Shown piece by piece: positions 1 through 11,427 of a stretch of 64,000 bases of DNA. A program made the translations under genes and the position numbers. Every line of letters begins with the position of its first letter. Within the stretch, counting starts at the first letter, position 1. The stretch comes from Phanerodontia chrysosporium. Its lineage: Eukaryota; Basidiomycota; Agaricomycetes; Polyporales; Phanerochaetaceae. Location of the stretch: the NCBI GenBank assembly GCA_001910725.1, contig MJGA01000013.1:434001-498000 (forward strand). The letters are read 5' to 3'. The notes below the pieces were generated by a model. That model made no database searches. It was not told the origin of the DNA and was given only the letters and a program-made list of their open reading frames with translations.

Positions 1-1076
1 CCTACCGCCGACAGTCTTACGCTGGCCGAAGATGGCATTAAGATCTCATGGGGCCCAGATCACACAACCTTCTATCCTGCCGAATTTTTGGAGCGATACG
101 CTTCGCCTCAGAAGCTGCAGCAGTACCATCGCGACGTGGACCCTTCGTCTTGGGACAAGCAGCAAATTCAAACTGCTCCGGATCTGTTCATGGAGTTTAA
201 CGAACTTGGCTCGCCCACCGGGCTACTACGCGGCCTCACGCAGCTTACACGCTATGGGCTCCTCTTCGTGACCGGTGTCTCCACTACCGAAACCTCGGAC
301 GAGAAGTGTGGGGCGCGCAAGCTCGGCGAGCTGTTCTCGCACTTACGGGAGACGTTCTACGGAGAGACCTGGGATATAGTCCTCCTCGAGAACAGCAAGA
401 ACATCGCCTACACCAACCTGCACCTCGGATTTCACATGGACCTGCTGTAGGTGCTCCTCCTCCGGCTACCCGCCCGCTACTAACCGGACGCCCGCAGGCA
501 CTTTGAGCACCCGCCGCGCTTCCAGCTGCTGCACTGCCTGCGCAACCGGGTGCAGGGCGGCACGTCCGTCTTCGTCGACGCGTTGCACGCCGCGGAGCGG
601 CTGCGCGCGACGCACCCGCACGACTTCGATCTCCTCGCGACGACGCCCGTGCCATTCCAGTACATCGTGAACGGCAAGCACACGCACCACGCGAAGCCGA
701 CGCTCGAGCTCGACATGGCGGGCTACACCGGCGCGGGCCCGAAGCGCGTGCAGTACATCAACTACGCCCCACCGTGGCAGGCGCCCCTCCCGTGTCGACG
801 CCGCCAGAGTTTTACAGCGCGCTCGCGCGCTTCGCAGCCCTCCTGGACAGCCCCGAGATGTCGTACGAGTACACGCTCCGTGAGGGCGACGCCGTGCTGT
901 TCGACAACCGCCGGGTGCTGCATGCGCGTACCGCCTTCAGCGAGCTGCCAGGCGCACCGAAGGGTGACGGGGCAGGTGGGCCGAGCCGGTGGCTCAAGGG
1001 GTGTTACTTCGAGGCAGAAGAGGTGCTGAACCGCCGTCGGACGCTCGCGGCAAAGCTGCAAGGGGAGAGCGTGTAG
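1..1076 (+). CDS. gamma-butyrobetaine dioxygenase-like 2OG-Fe(II) oxygenase (TauD fold), 5' end outside window, one frameshift
   Basis: This is the 3' part of a TauD-type oxygenase of the kind that hydroxylates gamma-butyrobetaine or trimethyllysine in carnitine synthesis; the exact substrate cannot be told. It is open from base 1 in frame 1 and has no start inside the window. One intron, 447-497, has the donor GTAGGT, a CTAAC branch site and the acceptor GCAG. The iron ligands HxD fall in the segment GFHMDLL (His and Asp codons 433-441). The distal His lies in NRRVLHARTAF (codon 921-923), and the stop is at 1074-1076. The frame shifts at the CCC run 789-791: restoring one C there would join the two conserved halves (QAPLP to VSTPPEF). 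Family identity is well supported. The frameshift is probably a sequencing error, but a real lesion is possible. Confidence 0.8.
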
Positions 1077-1854
1077 CAGAAACTGTGTTCCTCGGTTGTG
1101 GGTTGGATTGTACAAGTAGACGGTATCCAGACTTGCCCGACATTCTGAAAATCAGGATAGCTCGGGTCGTGCCGGCAGCGCGTCCCAACGGCTGGCGCTA
1201 AAGCGGGTGCAGGGCGCGGCATGATCGCCGTCGGGCGCGCACTGCTCTCGCGGCCCCTTTGCACTGCTCCTCCTTCGCTCGTTCGGCTCCCCGACGAGGC
1301 AGAATTCAACGGGCCCTTCGGAACACCCTAAGTATGCAGTTCCGTTCCGCTTTGCACCGACAAGTACGGGTGCCTCCATTGCGGTGCGTACGTCGTGGAG
1401 ATGACTCGGACACCATGGTTTGACTTAGCTAGAGAAAGGTTATGTGGCGCGAACCGTTTCTTCGCGGTCTGTCACAGTCAACGAGGCTTCGCCTTCGAGG
1501 GGCTTGTTCTTTCCAACGAGGCCCTCACGCATGAAATCTGACGACGTTCAGCAGAAATGCGTATGAGAATACCGTCGCTACCCTATCCTCGAGGTTGGCA
1601 GGCGCACAGCCCCGACATACCAATGGCTCTATTCAAACTCTGGTACACCGCCCTCCGCCCATGAGTGGCGGAGGCGGAGCACGGCACCGCGATGCCTCAT
1701 GTCGGCTTCCTAGGGACTTGTCCCAGGAGTCATACCAACGATGGCACCGCTAGACCCGGCCCCGTATTCATAAAGCTGGCAGATACGGTGCAGTCATCTA
1801 GCTATCCGCCCCTGCGCGCACAGTCCTCTCTACGCGAGCCCTAGTCAGAGAGAC
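1077..1854. other. intergenic, nothing recognised
   Basis: No reading frame here shows splice structure or conserved motifs. It presumably holds the 3' UTR of the oxygenase and the promoter of the small gene at 1855. Confidence 0.5.
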
Positions 1855-2333
1855 ATGTCATACCCAACTATGCCCCAGCCTCAGACGGACCAGTGCGTCT
1901 CTGCCCATCGCCGTTCGCGTGCGATCGCGCTGACACACCTTTTTGTAGTTACCGGTCGTCGAGGAGCCAGCAGGCCGCACCATACTACCCTGCACCTTCA
2001 CCGCCGATGCCAGGAAACGGCGTCGGCTACCCCTCGCCCAACGTGGGCGGGTACGGCACCCATGGCCAGTACCAATACCCGCAGGGGTACGGCGGCGGCT
2101 ACGGAGACACACTGGCGGTCCCGGCACAAGGGTGGTACGATGACTCGTCGAGCACCGGCCATTCTGCGAGCGACCACTCGTATGGCGGGGACCACAAAGT
2201 GGGGGATCGCGGGTACCCGAACCAGCCAAGTGCCACTAAAAACCGTCGGACGCATGCACGGCCTAGCGGCGCTCACCATCGCCCAAACGGCCCAAAGGAT
2301 AGTCATTCTGGAGGATGCTGCATCGTGATGTAG
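1855..2333 (+). CDS. small Gly/Tyr/Pro-rich protein with C-terminal CaaX prenylation box
   Basis: Function unknown. The start at 1855 is joined by an intron at 1893-1948 (donor GTGCGT, acceptor TGTAG, branch GCTGAC) to the long exon 1949-2333. This gives a protein of about 140 residues rich in Pro, Gly, Tyr and Ser, with PYYPAPSPPMPG near the N terminus and Gly-Tyr repeats in the middle. It ends in Cys-Cys-Ile-Val-Met, so the last four residues form a CaaX motif preceded by a second Cys. That suggests farnesylation, possibly palmitoylation, and membrane attachment; this is inferred from the tail alone. No catalytic domain is visible. The spliced start is preferred to a start inside the intron because it keeps the low-complexity composition uniform. 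Confidence 0.6.
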
Positions 2334-2885
2334 CCCCGCTCCGTTCATCTTTCTCATTCTTCATTCTCTTCATCATACCGTCCATAGGAGGCAACTGTCG
2401 CAAGATAGGTTTTGTGCTGCTCTATAAAATCCTATGAAAAACCATTCATTAGGACTCTCATGCTCTCGCTTCACACTTCTTTCCTTCGTGTATTTTGGGT
2501 TTCTGTAATCATCCTTTGTGTCTGCGTTTTTCGATCCGCAGTAGGTAATTTGTGTAGAATAGTACAACTAGTCATGGTTCACAAGGCTAGTTAGTGACCG
2601 TTAATAGTATACGATAGTGTCCCAGAGAACTTACATGACGGCGTGCGAACGCTAGCACACATCTCAGCGCGGAGCCGATGATAGACACCTCCGCGAAGGT
2701 GTGCTAATGGAGGTTTACTATGGCTGACCCGTTCCGAGAATCGATTGCCGGCAGACAGTGATACCCAGAGAGCCCTAGGAAACTCCGTTCGCTGCTTGAT
2801 TACTCGCCTGGTCGGGTGTGAGAGATCTATGTAGATTGCATGTAGGATCCCACTGCTTACGACACAGGCCGCAGGTGTGTCTCGG
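2334..2885. other. intergenic between convergent genes
   Basis: Two genes converge here, so this should be 3' UTR sequence of both. It is AT-richer than the flanking exons, and no other feature was seen. Confidence 0.5.
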
Positions 2886-3662
2886 CTAGTCGTCGTCTAC
2901 GTCTAGATCGCCTTCGATACCCGCCCCTTCTCCCGTATCGTCGAAGACAACGTCGTTCGCGTCATGTTCCCAGCGCTCCTCCTCCATGTAGGAAGTCTCC
3001 TCGTAGACATATTCCTCTGGGGCCGCATCTGCGGGGGCAGACGTCGCGCCCTGCGCCCCGGCAGGACCTGTGAGCGAGGAGCGCACTGTCTCAAGCATCT
3101 CCTCGATACGGTCGCCAAACCGGTCCTCTAGCTCTTCGACAATCTGTACACGACCTTAGCACACCAGACATGTCAGCGTCGACCGTTTCACGTACAACAT
3201 ACAGTTCAACAGGCTCTGTAGGAGCCAAGTTGACGATTTGCAGCTTCTCGGCTTTCGTAAGGTCATACGCAGCAAGGTTCTTCGTTAGTTTAACGATTCC
3301 GTCCTCTGATTGAGATCCTGTTGGCTGGTAATCGGCAGACAGATATTGGATTGCCTGGACAGACGATTAGACGGGGCAAGATCAAGACCAAGGGACACGC
3401 ACCTCGACCTCGATAGTCCTGAGGTTCTCGCACACCTCCTCCTGTACGACATGGTGCTTGACCGGAGACCCTGACGCCTCCTCCTCCTTTTTGATACGCA
3501 ATGCGGTTCGCGCTTTGGCAAGATGGTCGCTCTCGAGCTCGCGCAGCAGGGTCAGGACCTCATAGTTCGAAAGCAGGGCAGAGCGACGATCAACAACCTG
3601 ATTTCCAACGCGTGTCAGTAGGTGATAGGGGCGTGTTATACGGGAGCGGCGCGAACCTCCAT
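2886..3662 (-). CDS. RPC17: RNA polymerase III subunit RPC9 (Rpb4/RPC9 family)
   Basis: Subunit of the Pol III stalk, paralogous to Rpb4 and needed for initiation at tRNA and 5S genes in the nucleus. Four exons are clear: 3642-3662, 3403-3597, 3196-3354 and 2886-3143, with introns of 44-52 bp, all GT-AG and all keeping phase 0. The protein is about 210 residues and opens MEVRAAP. The family's hallmark SALLSNYEVLTLLRELE sits near residue 14, followed by a helical middle and LTKAEKLQIVNLAPTEPVE before the last intron. The C-terminal tail is very acidic (Glu/Asp, ending Asp-Asp-Asp) and longer than in yeast. The frame is intact throughout. It lies head to head with NOT2, 328 bp away. Confidence 0.88.
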
Positions 3663-3990
3663 CACGGGCGACTTTCTGAGTGAGAGCGGGTTGCTGCTGC
3701 TTTATTTTGGGTTCAATGGATGCGGTGAAAGCGGAAAGCAATGACGACTAGACGACAGCAAGGAGTGAAATTGATTAAATAGGATATTCCATGAATTACG
3801 AGGGCATTTGCGAGGAGATGGTGGTGGGAGATATCAAAGGCATGTTGTGGTGCGCCTACGAAAGTCGTGCGAAATTGCAATCCGCCTCTTGTCTCCGGCT
3901 CTCTCTGCTGCACACGCCGCCTCGATTTTTCGCGCATCACCGCTGCCAGAAATCGTTCTCGCAAACTTTTGAAGCCTTGCAAAATCAGCA
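3663..3990. promoter_or_regulatory. divergent promoter region RPC9 / NOT2
   Basis: The 328 bp separate two head-to-head core gene-expression genes and must contain both promoters. No TATA box is obvious close to either start codon, as is common for housekeeping genes. Confidence 0.5.
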
Positions 3991-6125
3991 ATGAATCGCA
4001 CAGGTAGCTACAGAGCCCAGGCAGCGCAGAACTCGTCTTTTAAAATGCTCGCAGGGCAACCACCACAGCGTCCACCTAGTCTGGGACCCAATCCTGCGCT
4101 TGGAGGACCCTTCCGCACACCATACCCGCAATACGGCATACCGCCACGAAACGTCATGCCTGGATATCCCGCCTTGCCAAATCACAGGACGACGCAGAAC
4201 GTGGTCCCCCAGCCGTCGCCAAATTACATTCAGCAGCGAGGCCAAAGCGGATTCCCATTTGTTGGCGGCATACAGCAACAGCAACAGGCGCAACAGACAT
4301 CGTCGCAGCACACGTCTCAGACTCCTCTCGCGCATACATCGCATCAACAGCAGCAGCCTCAGAGCCAGCAAGGTGCGGCAGCGGCGACTCCTAGCCTACC
4401 CCCGCATCTAGCGCAAAACTCTGCGCCGAGTCTAGGGACAGCTCCTTCAGTGTCTTCTGCGAGCGAAGTCGGCCTCGATCCCAACGACTTCCCCGCCCTG
4501 GGCTCTACGCCGACGAGCATAACGACGCCATCAACAACAAACGCCACGAGTTACGCAAGTCAGGCGGGCACGGGGGCAGGAGCTGTCGGGAACGGGACGT
4601 CAGGTGGTCAGAGCGGTCAGAGGGACTTTACAGCGGACGATTTCCCTGCGCTAGGCGGATCGGCACAGTCGTCACAGCAGCAACCCGCGCAAACCCCTCA
4701 GAATACGGATGGCCATCCGCCAGGCCTGAACGGTTTCCAGCAGAACAATGACCAGCATCGACAGAGCCTGCTTGGATCGTTGACCCAGGGCAATGGGCAG
4801 CAGCAACCAGGAGTGCTGAATTTGGGTCAGGCGAGGAGTCCAGGGAATTTCCAGTCTGAAGCTGAGAAGCGGGTGAGTCGTCGCCTCCAGTCATGCGCCC
4901 TGCTGTGCCACACGACGTGCTCGGTCCATCCTGTCGTGCTGACGGGCGTTCCTCCCTAACTCAGAATTACGCGCTTAAGCTCAACAATCAGAGCAATCTT
5001 GCTTGGAACTCTCCCAACGCGAATCCTGGGCAGCAGCAGGCTAACTCCTTCCCTTCATCGCAGAACGGTACCCGTGCGAACCACGTACAGTCGACACCAC
5101 AGCCTAGCGGGCAGTCGCAACAGCACAGCAACAGCAACAGCAACAACAGCAACATATTGTAGCCCCACCCGGCGTCCCACCGCCTGCATCGTTCTCCCAG
5201 CAACAACCACCACAACAGCAGCAGGGGCAGACGCCTGGAGCCCCTCAACATACACCTTACGTAGGAAACGGCACCGTGGCAGGAGACACACCTCTACACC
5301 CCTCGCAAAGCTCGGCGCAAGTATCGGGAACGGCGGTTCCGCAGACACCAGCACAGCAAGTACTCATGTCGCCGGCAGACAGATGGGGCCTGCTTGGGCT
5401 CCTTGCTATGATCAAGAGCGCAGATCTGGACACGAATCTGCTCTCTGTGGGAACGGATCTGGGTACCATGGGGTTGGACATGCAGGCACCAGGGTGCGTC
5501 GTCGCGCTCTTTCCCCTCCTTTTCTCGGCTGCTGACGGGTGCTCAGAAGTTTGTACTCAACGTTCATCACTCCATGGGCGGACTCATCAGCAGCACATAC
5601 CGTAGAACCCGACTTCCATCTACCGGCATGCTATAACGTCGCTCCGCCTCCCCCTGGGCCAGCCAAGGCGGCTGCGTTTAGCGACGAGACCCTGTTCTTC
5701 ATGTTCTATGCGTCGCCGAGAGACGCGCTTCAGGAGATTGCTGCACAAGAACTGTACGTGACCCATCGTATTCGGCAGCGAGCGAGCGTAGGGCTGACCG
5801 CGCACACAGATGGAATAGGAACTGGCGGTACCACAAGGAGCTGCGCCTGTGGATCACCAAGGAGACGGGCACGCCGTCGTCCGCGAAGATCCCCGGCGGC
5901 GAGCAGGGCACGTACTCGTACTGGGACCCGGACAACTGGGAGAAGGCGCGCAAGGAGATGACGGTGCTGTACAGCGACCTCGAGGAGAAGAGCACGCCTG
6001 TCTTCGCGCCTGGTCAGACCCTCCAGCTCGCGCAGCAGTCCGCGACACAGCAGCAGCACCAGCCGCAGGCCATGGTCGCCAGCGGACGTGTGGGCTTCCA
6101 GGGTCTCGGTGTAGCGGCGATGTGA
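3991..6125 (+). CDS. NOT2: CCR4-NOT complex subunit NOT2, one frameshift in a CAG tract
   Basis: Scaffold subunit of the CCR4-NOT deadenylase, acting in mRNA decay and transcription control. Exons are 3991-4872, 4965-5493, 5547-5753 and 5810-6125. The N-terminal 480 residues are Gln/Pro/Ser-rich and carry two DDFPALG-like motifs (LDPNDFPALG and ADDFPALG), typical of NOT2. The NOT2/3/5 domain begins at DRWGLLGLLAMIK and includes FITPWADS, ETLFFMFYASPRD and NWRYHKELRLWITKE; the protein ends VGFQGLGVAAM. Within exon 2 the frame slips in the CAG repeat. With one missing G between 5125 and 5126 the reading continues as polyglutamine into APPGVPPPASF; without it a stop appears at 5160. NOT2 is a core gene, so this is most likely a consensus error. 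Confidence 0.9.
5117..5153 (+). repeat. CAG/CAA microsatellite coding for polyglutamine
   Basis: A short run of CAG and CAA units inside NOT2 exon 2. It is read as Ser-Asn repeats in the frame as given and as polyGln once one base is restored at 5125/5126. Such tracts are slippage-prone both in vivo and in sequencing. Confidence 0.7.
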
Positions 6126-6575
6126 GCGTTCCCGCTGCGTTCACGAGAAACAATGTCACACCACGAGACGTTCCGTGTGTCCCTATTCTATTGCTGGATA
6201 CTCTTCGTCGCATTCCTCACTCCCTTCGACTTTCGTTTTCTTTTGTGCGAGCCGTCAGCTTTCTCGCATGTCTCGTCTCCCCTCCCCTCGTTGTTCAGTA
6301 TATCATTCTCTCGAGCTACCACACGCTTGTATCTGTAAGACACAATGTCTGTCACCCACCTGTGTTGAATGTTTAATGTTGAAAGGTTGCGTGGTCTCCC
6401 GGTCGAGGTTCGTGCCAGAGGTGAGACGGAAGGTATTCTTTTTGTACTGCTTCTACTTGATACAGGATTAATGAGTGTCACTTGGTATTGAGCAGAACAA
6501 TGCAGGGTGAACAACGAGTGTGCGAATGCGTGGGGGTAACTAAATGATGCGATTAAGTAGGATATTGGGGATGCC
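6126..6575. other. intergenic between convergent genes
   Basis: 3' flanks of NOT2 and the convergent MIF4G-like gene. Pyrimidine-rich, with no gene or RNA feature recognised. Confidence 0.5.
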
Positions 6576-8065
6576 CTACGCCTTGACAACGTCCGCCCAC
6601 CGACGCTCAGGTGACGTCTGCTGTTTGAGCGGCGCCACCGGCGCGGTTGCCGGCACTGCCGCCGCCACCGGTTGCGCGGGCTGAGTCGGCTGCGACATCG
6701 GCGGCGGTGGATGCGAGACGTGGATGGTGTGCTCGGGATTGTAGTCTGAATACTCCGTCGCCGGCTCGGAGAACTCTGACGGTGTCGGTGTTGCACGTGC
6801 GCGTGCCCAGCCCTCGATGAGGGACGCAATCGCCTGGCGCGGGGTGCGGTGAGCAAAGCGCACGAGGCGCACGCGTGTGCATGACGCACCTGCACATGAT
6901 GCTGCACGTCCTGGTATATGCCCATCTTTCCCACCGCACTCGTCAACGTCGTGCTCGTACAGCGCATCCGCAGGTTCGCGAGGAAGTCCGTGAGGGGCAC
7001 GCGATCGTACAGCCGCTCGCCGGCGTGGAGGACGATCGCGTGGAGCGCCTCGACTTCTTCGAGACACGAGAGCTTGTCAAGCACAAGATTCATGCAGAGT
7101 TGCACGAACGAGCCCTTGAGCAAGCCTTCGCAGAAGAGGTCGCCGATGAACGTGGCGACCGCGATCGCGGACGAGACGTTCCGGAGTGGCGGCGCATGCG
7201 GTGGAGATGGGGAGCACACCGGGATGTTGACTATCGCAGACGGCAGAGACTGATGAGGGGGAAGAGGAATTTAAGCAGGCAAGGTGGACGAGGGGCGGAA
7301 GGGACGTACCGATAGCCACCACGCGCGGTACTCTGACAGAAGGTGTTGTTTGAGATACTGCAGAAAGGCCGTCGCCGTAGCTTGTCCTATATACTGCAGG
7401 AAACACCGGTGGACCTCCGACGCCAAAGGAGCAACGTAGGCCAGTGTCTCTGAACATCCTTCTGCGACACGTTCAACGAATCTGGCCGCGAGCTCAGATA
7501 GAACGCCGTTGGACCACGGACCGGCGCCCACGATGTCCCGTGCGTAGCCTGCGCGTACTCCCGAGTAGGACGCCACGGACCCTGCGCGGAAAGGACGGAG
7601 CCATGCGCGGTGTGGTTGCCAAGTGTTGACCTCGATAGCACAGTGCGCCGGGTCCGCCGCCGCACGCCTCCGGACGATGGTTGGAATGTACGGGGCGGCC
7701 TTGCCGTCTGGGTCGTGCGGGTCCTTCCGTGCCTGTACCGGCGCGGTCTTGCTCACGACTTCGTCCTGCAGGTGCGCTGCCCATCGGCTTGGCTCGTCGG
7801 CGGCATTGAGGTCCAAGCGGTCCAGCCCTGTGGCGTAGAGAATCTCAGCTTCGTCGGCAGGCAGGCCGCGCACGCCTTCAACTTCCGGCAGAGTGGATGA
7901 CGACGGCGTTGAAGCCAGAGAACGTGCCACCAGGGGCGGAGTGGCAGGTGGGAGTGTCGACGTGGACTGGGACGCGAGCATCATGTCGTATGACGATGGC
8001 TGCTGGTACGGGTATGCAGGTTGAGGGGCTCTGGGTGCCATAGAGGTGGATGTATGCGCGTTCAT
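6576..8065 (-). CDS. MIF4G-like domain protein (eIF4G-related helical repeat)
   Basis: Three exons, 7310-8065, 6890-7249 and 6576-6833, all joined in phase 0 by introns with donors GTACGT and GTGCGT, give about 457 residues. The first 70 residues and the last 60 are Pro/Ser/Thr-rich and probably disordered. The centre is helical. The stretch VATFIGDLFCEGLLKG with the following Leu-rich helices and EEVEALHAIVLHAGERL strongly resembles the FIGELF...CL...LL...G helices of MIF4G domains in eIF4G and related mRNA-binding factors. A role in translation or mRNA handling in the cytoplasm is therefore likely, but canonical eIF4E-binding motifs were not seen and the protein is far shorter than eIF4G. 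It ends RRWADVVKA. Confidence 0.6.
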
Positions 8066-8595
8066 TTTCTCAGAAAACGATGCAGAGTGCGGCTATGTGT
8101 TCGAGGATGTGGAGGTTGAGAGAAAAGGCGGAAAAGCGTTTGCTCCGCCTTCCCCCTTTATTTGCCGCGCATCGTGGCGGTGATGGCGTGGCCTGCCGCC
8201 TCCTTGTCGCTCCCAAATCTCGAATTGACCTTCAGACAGTCTCTGCAACGCAGGACGGCACATCGCAGACAAAAGCAGGCGAGTTGGAGACCGCGTTTTT
8301 GGCAAGGGGGTGGCTGGCGCTCGGAGGCGGACAAAGAACAACAACACTCAACGTATTCGTATCTACACCGTACTCGGAACACCTATACCTGATACTGCCC
8401 CATCTCCATGATGCAGAAAACAACGACAACGGTGTTGGCTGCGGCGGCGACGTCGGCGACGACGACGCGGATAACAATTGCGGGTGAAGGTTCGAGAACG
8501 GCGTCCTCTTTCGGAAACTACCATCAATGACGGCGCTCCCGGGCTCGGGATGAGAGGCATGCAAGGTTGCAGGTGCGTCTATCGCTGCAGCCACC
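8066..8595. other. divergent intergenic region
   Basis: This carries the promoters of the MIF4G-like gene (minus) and of the oxygenase at 8596 (plus). Frames present here lack splice sites or conserved motifs. Confidence 0.45.
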
Positions 8596-10086
8596 ATGGA
8601 ACAGAGAGACCTCTTCAAACGCAATACGGGTGCCGCCTTTGAACAAATCCCGGTCATGTAGGTCCGCCTTTTGTATCTGCAGCAGCGTCAGGTTGCACGA
8701 TCGACATGCGATGTGCCAGAGACCTGCGGGACATCCGTTCAGCGGACCTCGCTGCCAGACAAGCACTGGCGGACAAGGTCCGCGACGCCTCCATAAATGT
8801 AGGATTCTTCTACAGTAAGCCCTTCTATATCTAAGATGAGACTACGTTTCACGTACGCACTGCAGTCAAGAACCATGGAGTCTCGGAAGAGACCATCGCT
8901 CTCGCTTTAGATGCTGCAAAGCGCTTCTTCGCTTTACCACAGTCGTCGAAGGAAGCTATTAGCATGGCAAAGAGCACGAACTTCAAGGGGTACACGCCAC
9001 TTCTCGGAGAGAACACCAATCCTGAGAACCGCGGGGACCTGCACGAAGGCTTTGATATAGGCTGGGAAGACCCGTCTGGCAACGTTCGTGCAGACGACGG
9101 GGCCATGTCAGGCGCGAACCTCTGGCCTGACGAGCAGGAGATACCTGACTTCAAGGAGGCTGTCATGCGCTACTAGTACGCGCCGAGTACCTGGCTCGCA
9201 GTGCTACTGCTCACTGCGAGAGGTAGCTATGAAGTCGTGGCGCTCGGGAAGCTGCTGTTTCCCGTCATAGCTCTTGCGCTCAATCTGCCCGAGAACTTCT
9301 TCGACGACAAGGTTATCCAATTAGTCCTGTACCTCGTATAGAGAGCTGACTCTCTGCTGCAGACGACGAAGCCTGCGGCAATCCTCCGCCTGCTATACTA
9401 CCCATCGCAAGACGGAATCGTAGACAACCGCATTCAGGGCATCGGGGCCCACACCGAGTGAGTCGTACCGCGCCTAATCCAGCCTCGGCATGCTGACCGA
9501 ACCTCGCAGCTATGAAGTCAGTCGACCCGGGCTGCACCCGAAGGATGATTGCCTGCTGACATGCTGGTTTGGCGCTAGTGTTTCACGATCTTGTGGCAAG
9601 ACGAGGTTCCAGCTCTGCAAGTGCTGAACATGGACAACAAATGGGTCGACGCGACTCCGATTCCGGGGACTTTCGTGGTCAAGTGCGTAATTCAGCTTAT
9701 CCCAATGGGCCGCGATCTGAGCAGCACACGCGCAGCTTGGGCGACCAGCTCGCCAGGTGGTCAAGTAAGCAGCATAGCGGAGGGCTTGTGGTCGACGTCT
9801 TGCTAAGATCAATTCTTGCAGATGATGTCTTTAAGTCGACTGTTCATCGTGCCATCAACCGCTCAGGGGTTGAGCGATATTCGATTCCGCTGTTCTTCGG
9901 GTCTGACTACGACGTCGTGTTGAAGGTTCGTAGGCCGTTGGTCTAGCATTCTTTCTTCGACGTTGACTTCCGTGTTAGGCTCTCCCGAGCTGCGTATCAG
10001 CTGAACGCCCTGCCAAGTATGAGCCAATCACTGCTGGGGAGTTTGTACGCTCGCGGATAGCAGCTACATATGCGCACGAGAAGTAG
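8596..10086 (+). CDS. isopenicillin N synthase-like 2OG-Fe(II) oxygenase
   Basis: Soluble non-haem iron oxygenase of the IPNS/ACC-oxidase/gibberellin-oxidase superfamily, common in fungi for small-molecule hydroxylation or desaturation; substrate unknown. Ten exons reconstruct without any frameshift: 8596-8657, 8720-8814, 8866-9175, 9227-9311, 9363-9457, 9510-9516 (a 7-nt microexon), 9579-9682, 9736-9764, 9822-9925 and 9979-10086. The N-terminal DIOX_N part reads IPVIDLRDIRSADLAARQ, then KNHGVSEETIALALDAAKRFF. The iron site is AHTDYECFTIL (His codon 9450-9452, Asp codon split by an intron) with distal His in TVHRAIN (9845-9847) and the 2OG-binding Arg in ERYSIPLFF. The start is the ATG in a good context at 8596. 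The end is TYAHEK followed by TAG. Confidence 0.85.
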
Positions 10087-10322
10087 ACACAAGCAGACAC
10101 TATATGACCATGTTTCCAGTTCTTCATGGTGATACATACATCTCGTTGACTGTAGAGCCTTTCGTCTTGCTATCGGCTCGAGAATACAAATTCGTGTATA
10201 TCGTCTACTGCGAAGATACGCCCATTTGGGCAGGAATACACTACTCAAGCTACTCTGGTGGGTCATACAATACTTGTATCTATAGCTCTAGGTTATACGA
10301 GGTACCCAGTCTTTGCGGCGCT

Positions 10323-11427
10323 TTAATACGTCGAAGGGAAGAGCGAAAGTCGACCACCATCGATCAGTTGCACGGAACCGTTGATATATGCACCGGCCTA
10401 TGCACCCAATTCCAGCTCACTGAAGATACAGAGACGTAGGAAGGACTTACCCGGCTCGCAAGGTATAGGATCAACCCGCCCATGTCGTTAACATCCCCCT
10501 GGCGGCCGAGAGGAACAGCAGCCCTCATGGCCTCCTCTGAGACCAAACCGTCGGACATTTCTGCGACAGAGTGAAGCCTCAGTGACGCCGTGACAGGACA
10601 CATAGGCCACCACACCCACCGGAGGGGAAGATACCCGGCGCGATGACGTTGCTCCGGATTTGCCAGCCTTTGAGCATGTTCGCGAGGAGCTTGCCGAGGT
10701 GTACCGCGGCTGCCTTGCTGACGGTGTACGACACAGTAAAATTCTTCTCATCGCGCCGGAACGCGGCGAGGCTCGCGACGGTGATGACCTGGCTCGTGAT
10801 GCCGGGCCTGTTCTGCTTGCGATTGCCCGCGTCGAGGAGGCCGAGGAACTGGACGGTCGTGTAGTACGCCGCGGTGACGTTGATGTCGAACGTCCGCGCA
10901 AAGTCCTCGCGCGTGCCCGCGCCGAGCAGCGTGCGCTGGTACGCGGCGATGTCCCCGGTCTCTGGCCCGGCACGCCGCCCGCGGGGAGCAGGTTCAGCGC
11001 GACGCCCGCGTTGTTCACGAGCAGGTTCACGAAGCCGTGCCGCGCCTGCACCGTCGCGACGAGCTTCTCCACCGACTCGGTCGACGTCACGTCGCACTGC
11101 ACCGGAATCAGGTTCCCGTGGCGCTGTTGCAAGAAGGGGCCGTCAGCGGAACGGGCGGGCAGGGCCGCGTGCGGAGGGGGGCGCTCACGTTGTGCGCGCG
11201 CGCGGCCTCCTCGAGCACCGCGATCCTGCGTCCGACGATGTACACCGTCGCGCCGTTGTGCTCGAGCGTTGTCGCGATCATGAGTCCGATGCCTGGGCCT
11301 GCGTCAACACCCGTCCTGCTGTGGTCTGCTGCAAGGCGGACTGACCGGTGCCGCCGCCGGTCACGACGGCGACGAGCCCGCTGACATTGAAGAGCTCTGG
11401 GATCGGCTGCGCGGTGAACGAGGTCAT
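10323..11427 (-). CDS. short-chain dehydrogenase/reductase (SDR), one frameshift
   Basis: NAD(P)-dependent oxidoreductase with a Rossmann fold. Exons: 11346-11427, 11189-11292, 10620-11123, 10451-10560 and 10323-10397. The cofactor loop TGGGTGIG is split by the first intron. NNAG follows in LLVNNAGVALNLL, the catalytic Ser is in TVASLAAF, and the Tyr-Lys pair is in SYTVSKAA. The C terminus reads AGAYINGSVQLIDGG. Exon 3 needs one extra base at the GG pair 10964-10965 (plus-strand numbering) to join VNNAGV...PG to PETGDIAAYQRTLL. The exon lengths only keep phase when that base is restored. An in-frame upstream start at 11502 is possible but adds poorly conserved sequence. It is tail to tail with the 2OG oxygenase, 236 bp away, so a shared pathway is possible but unproven. 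Confidence 0.82.
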
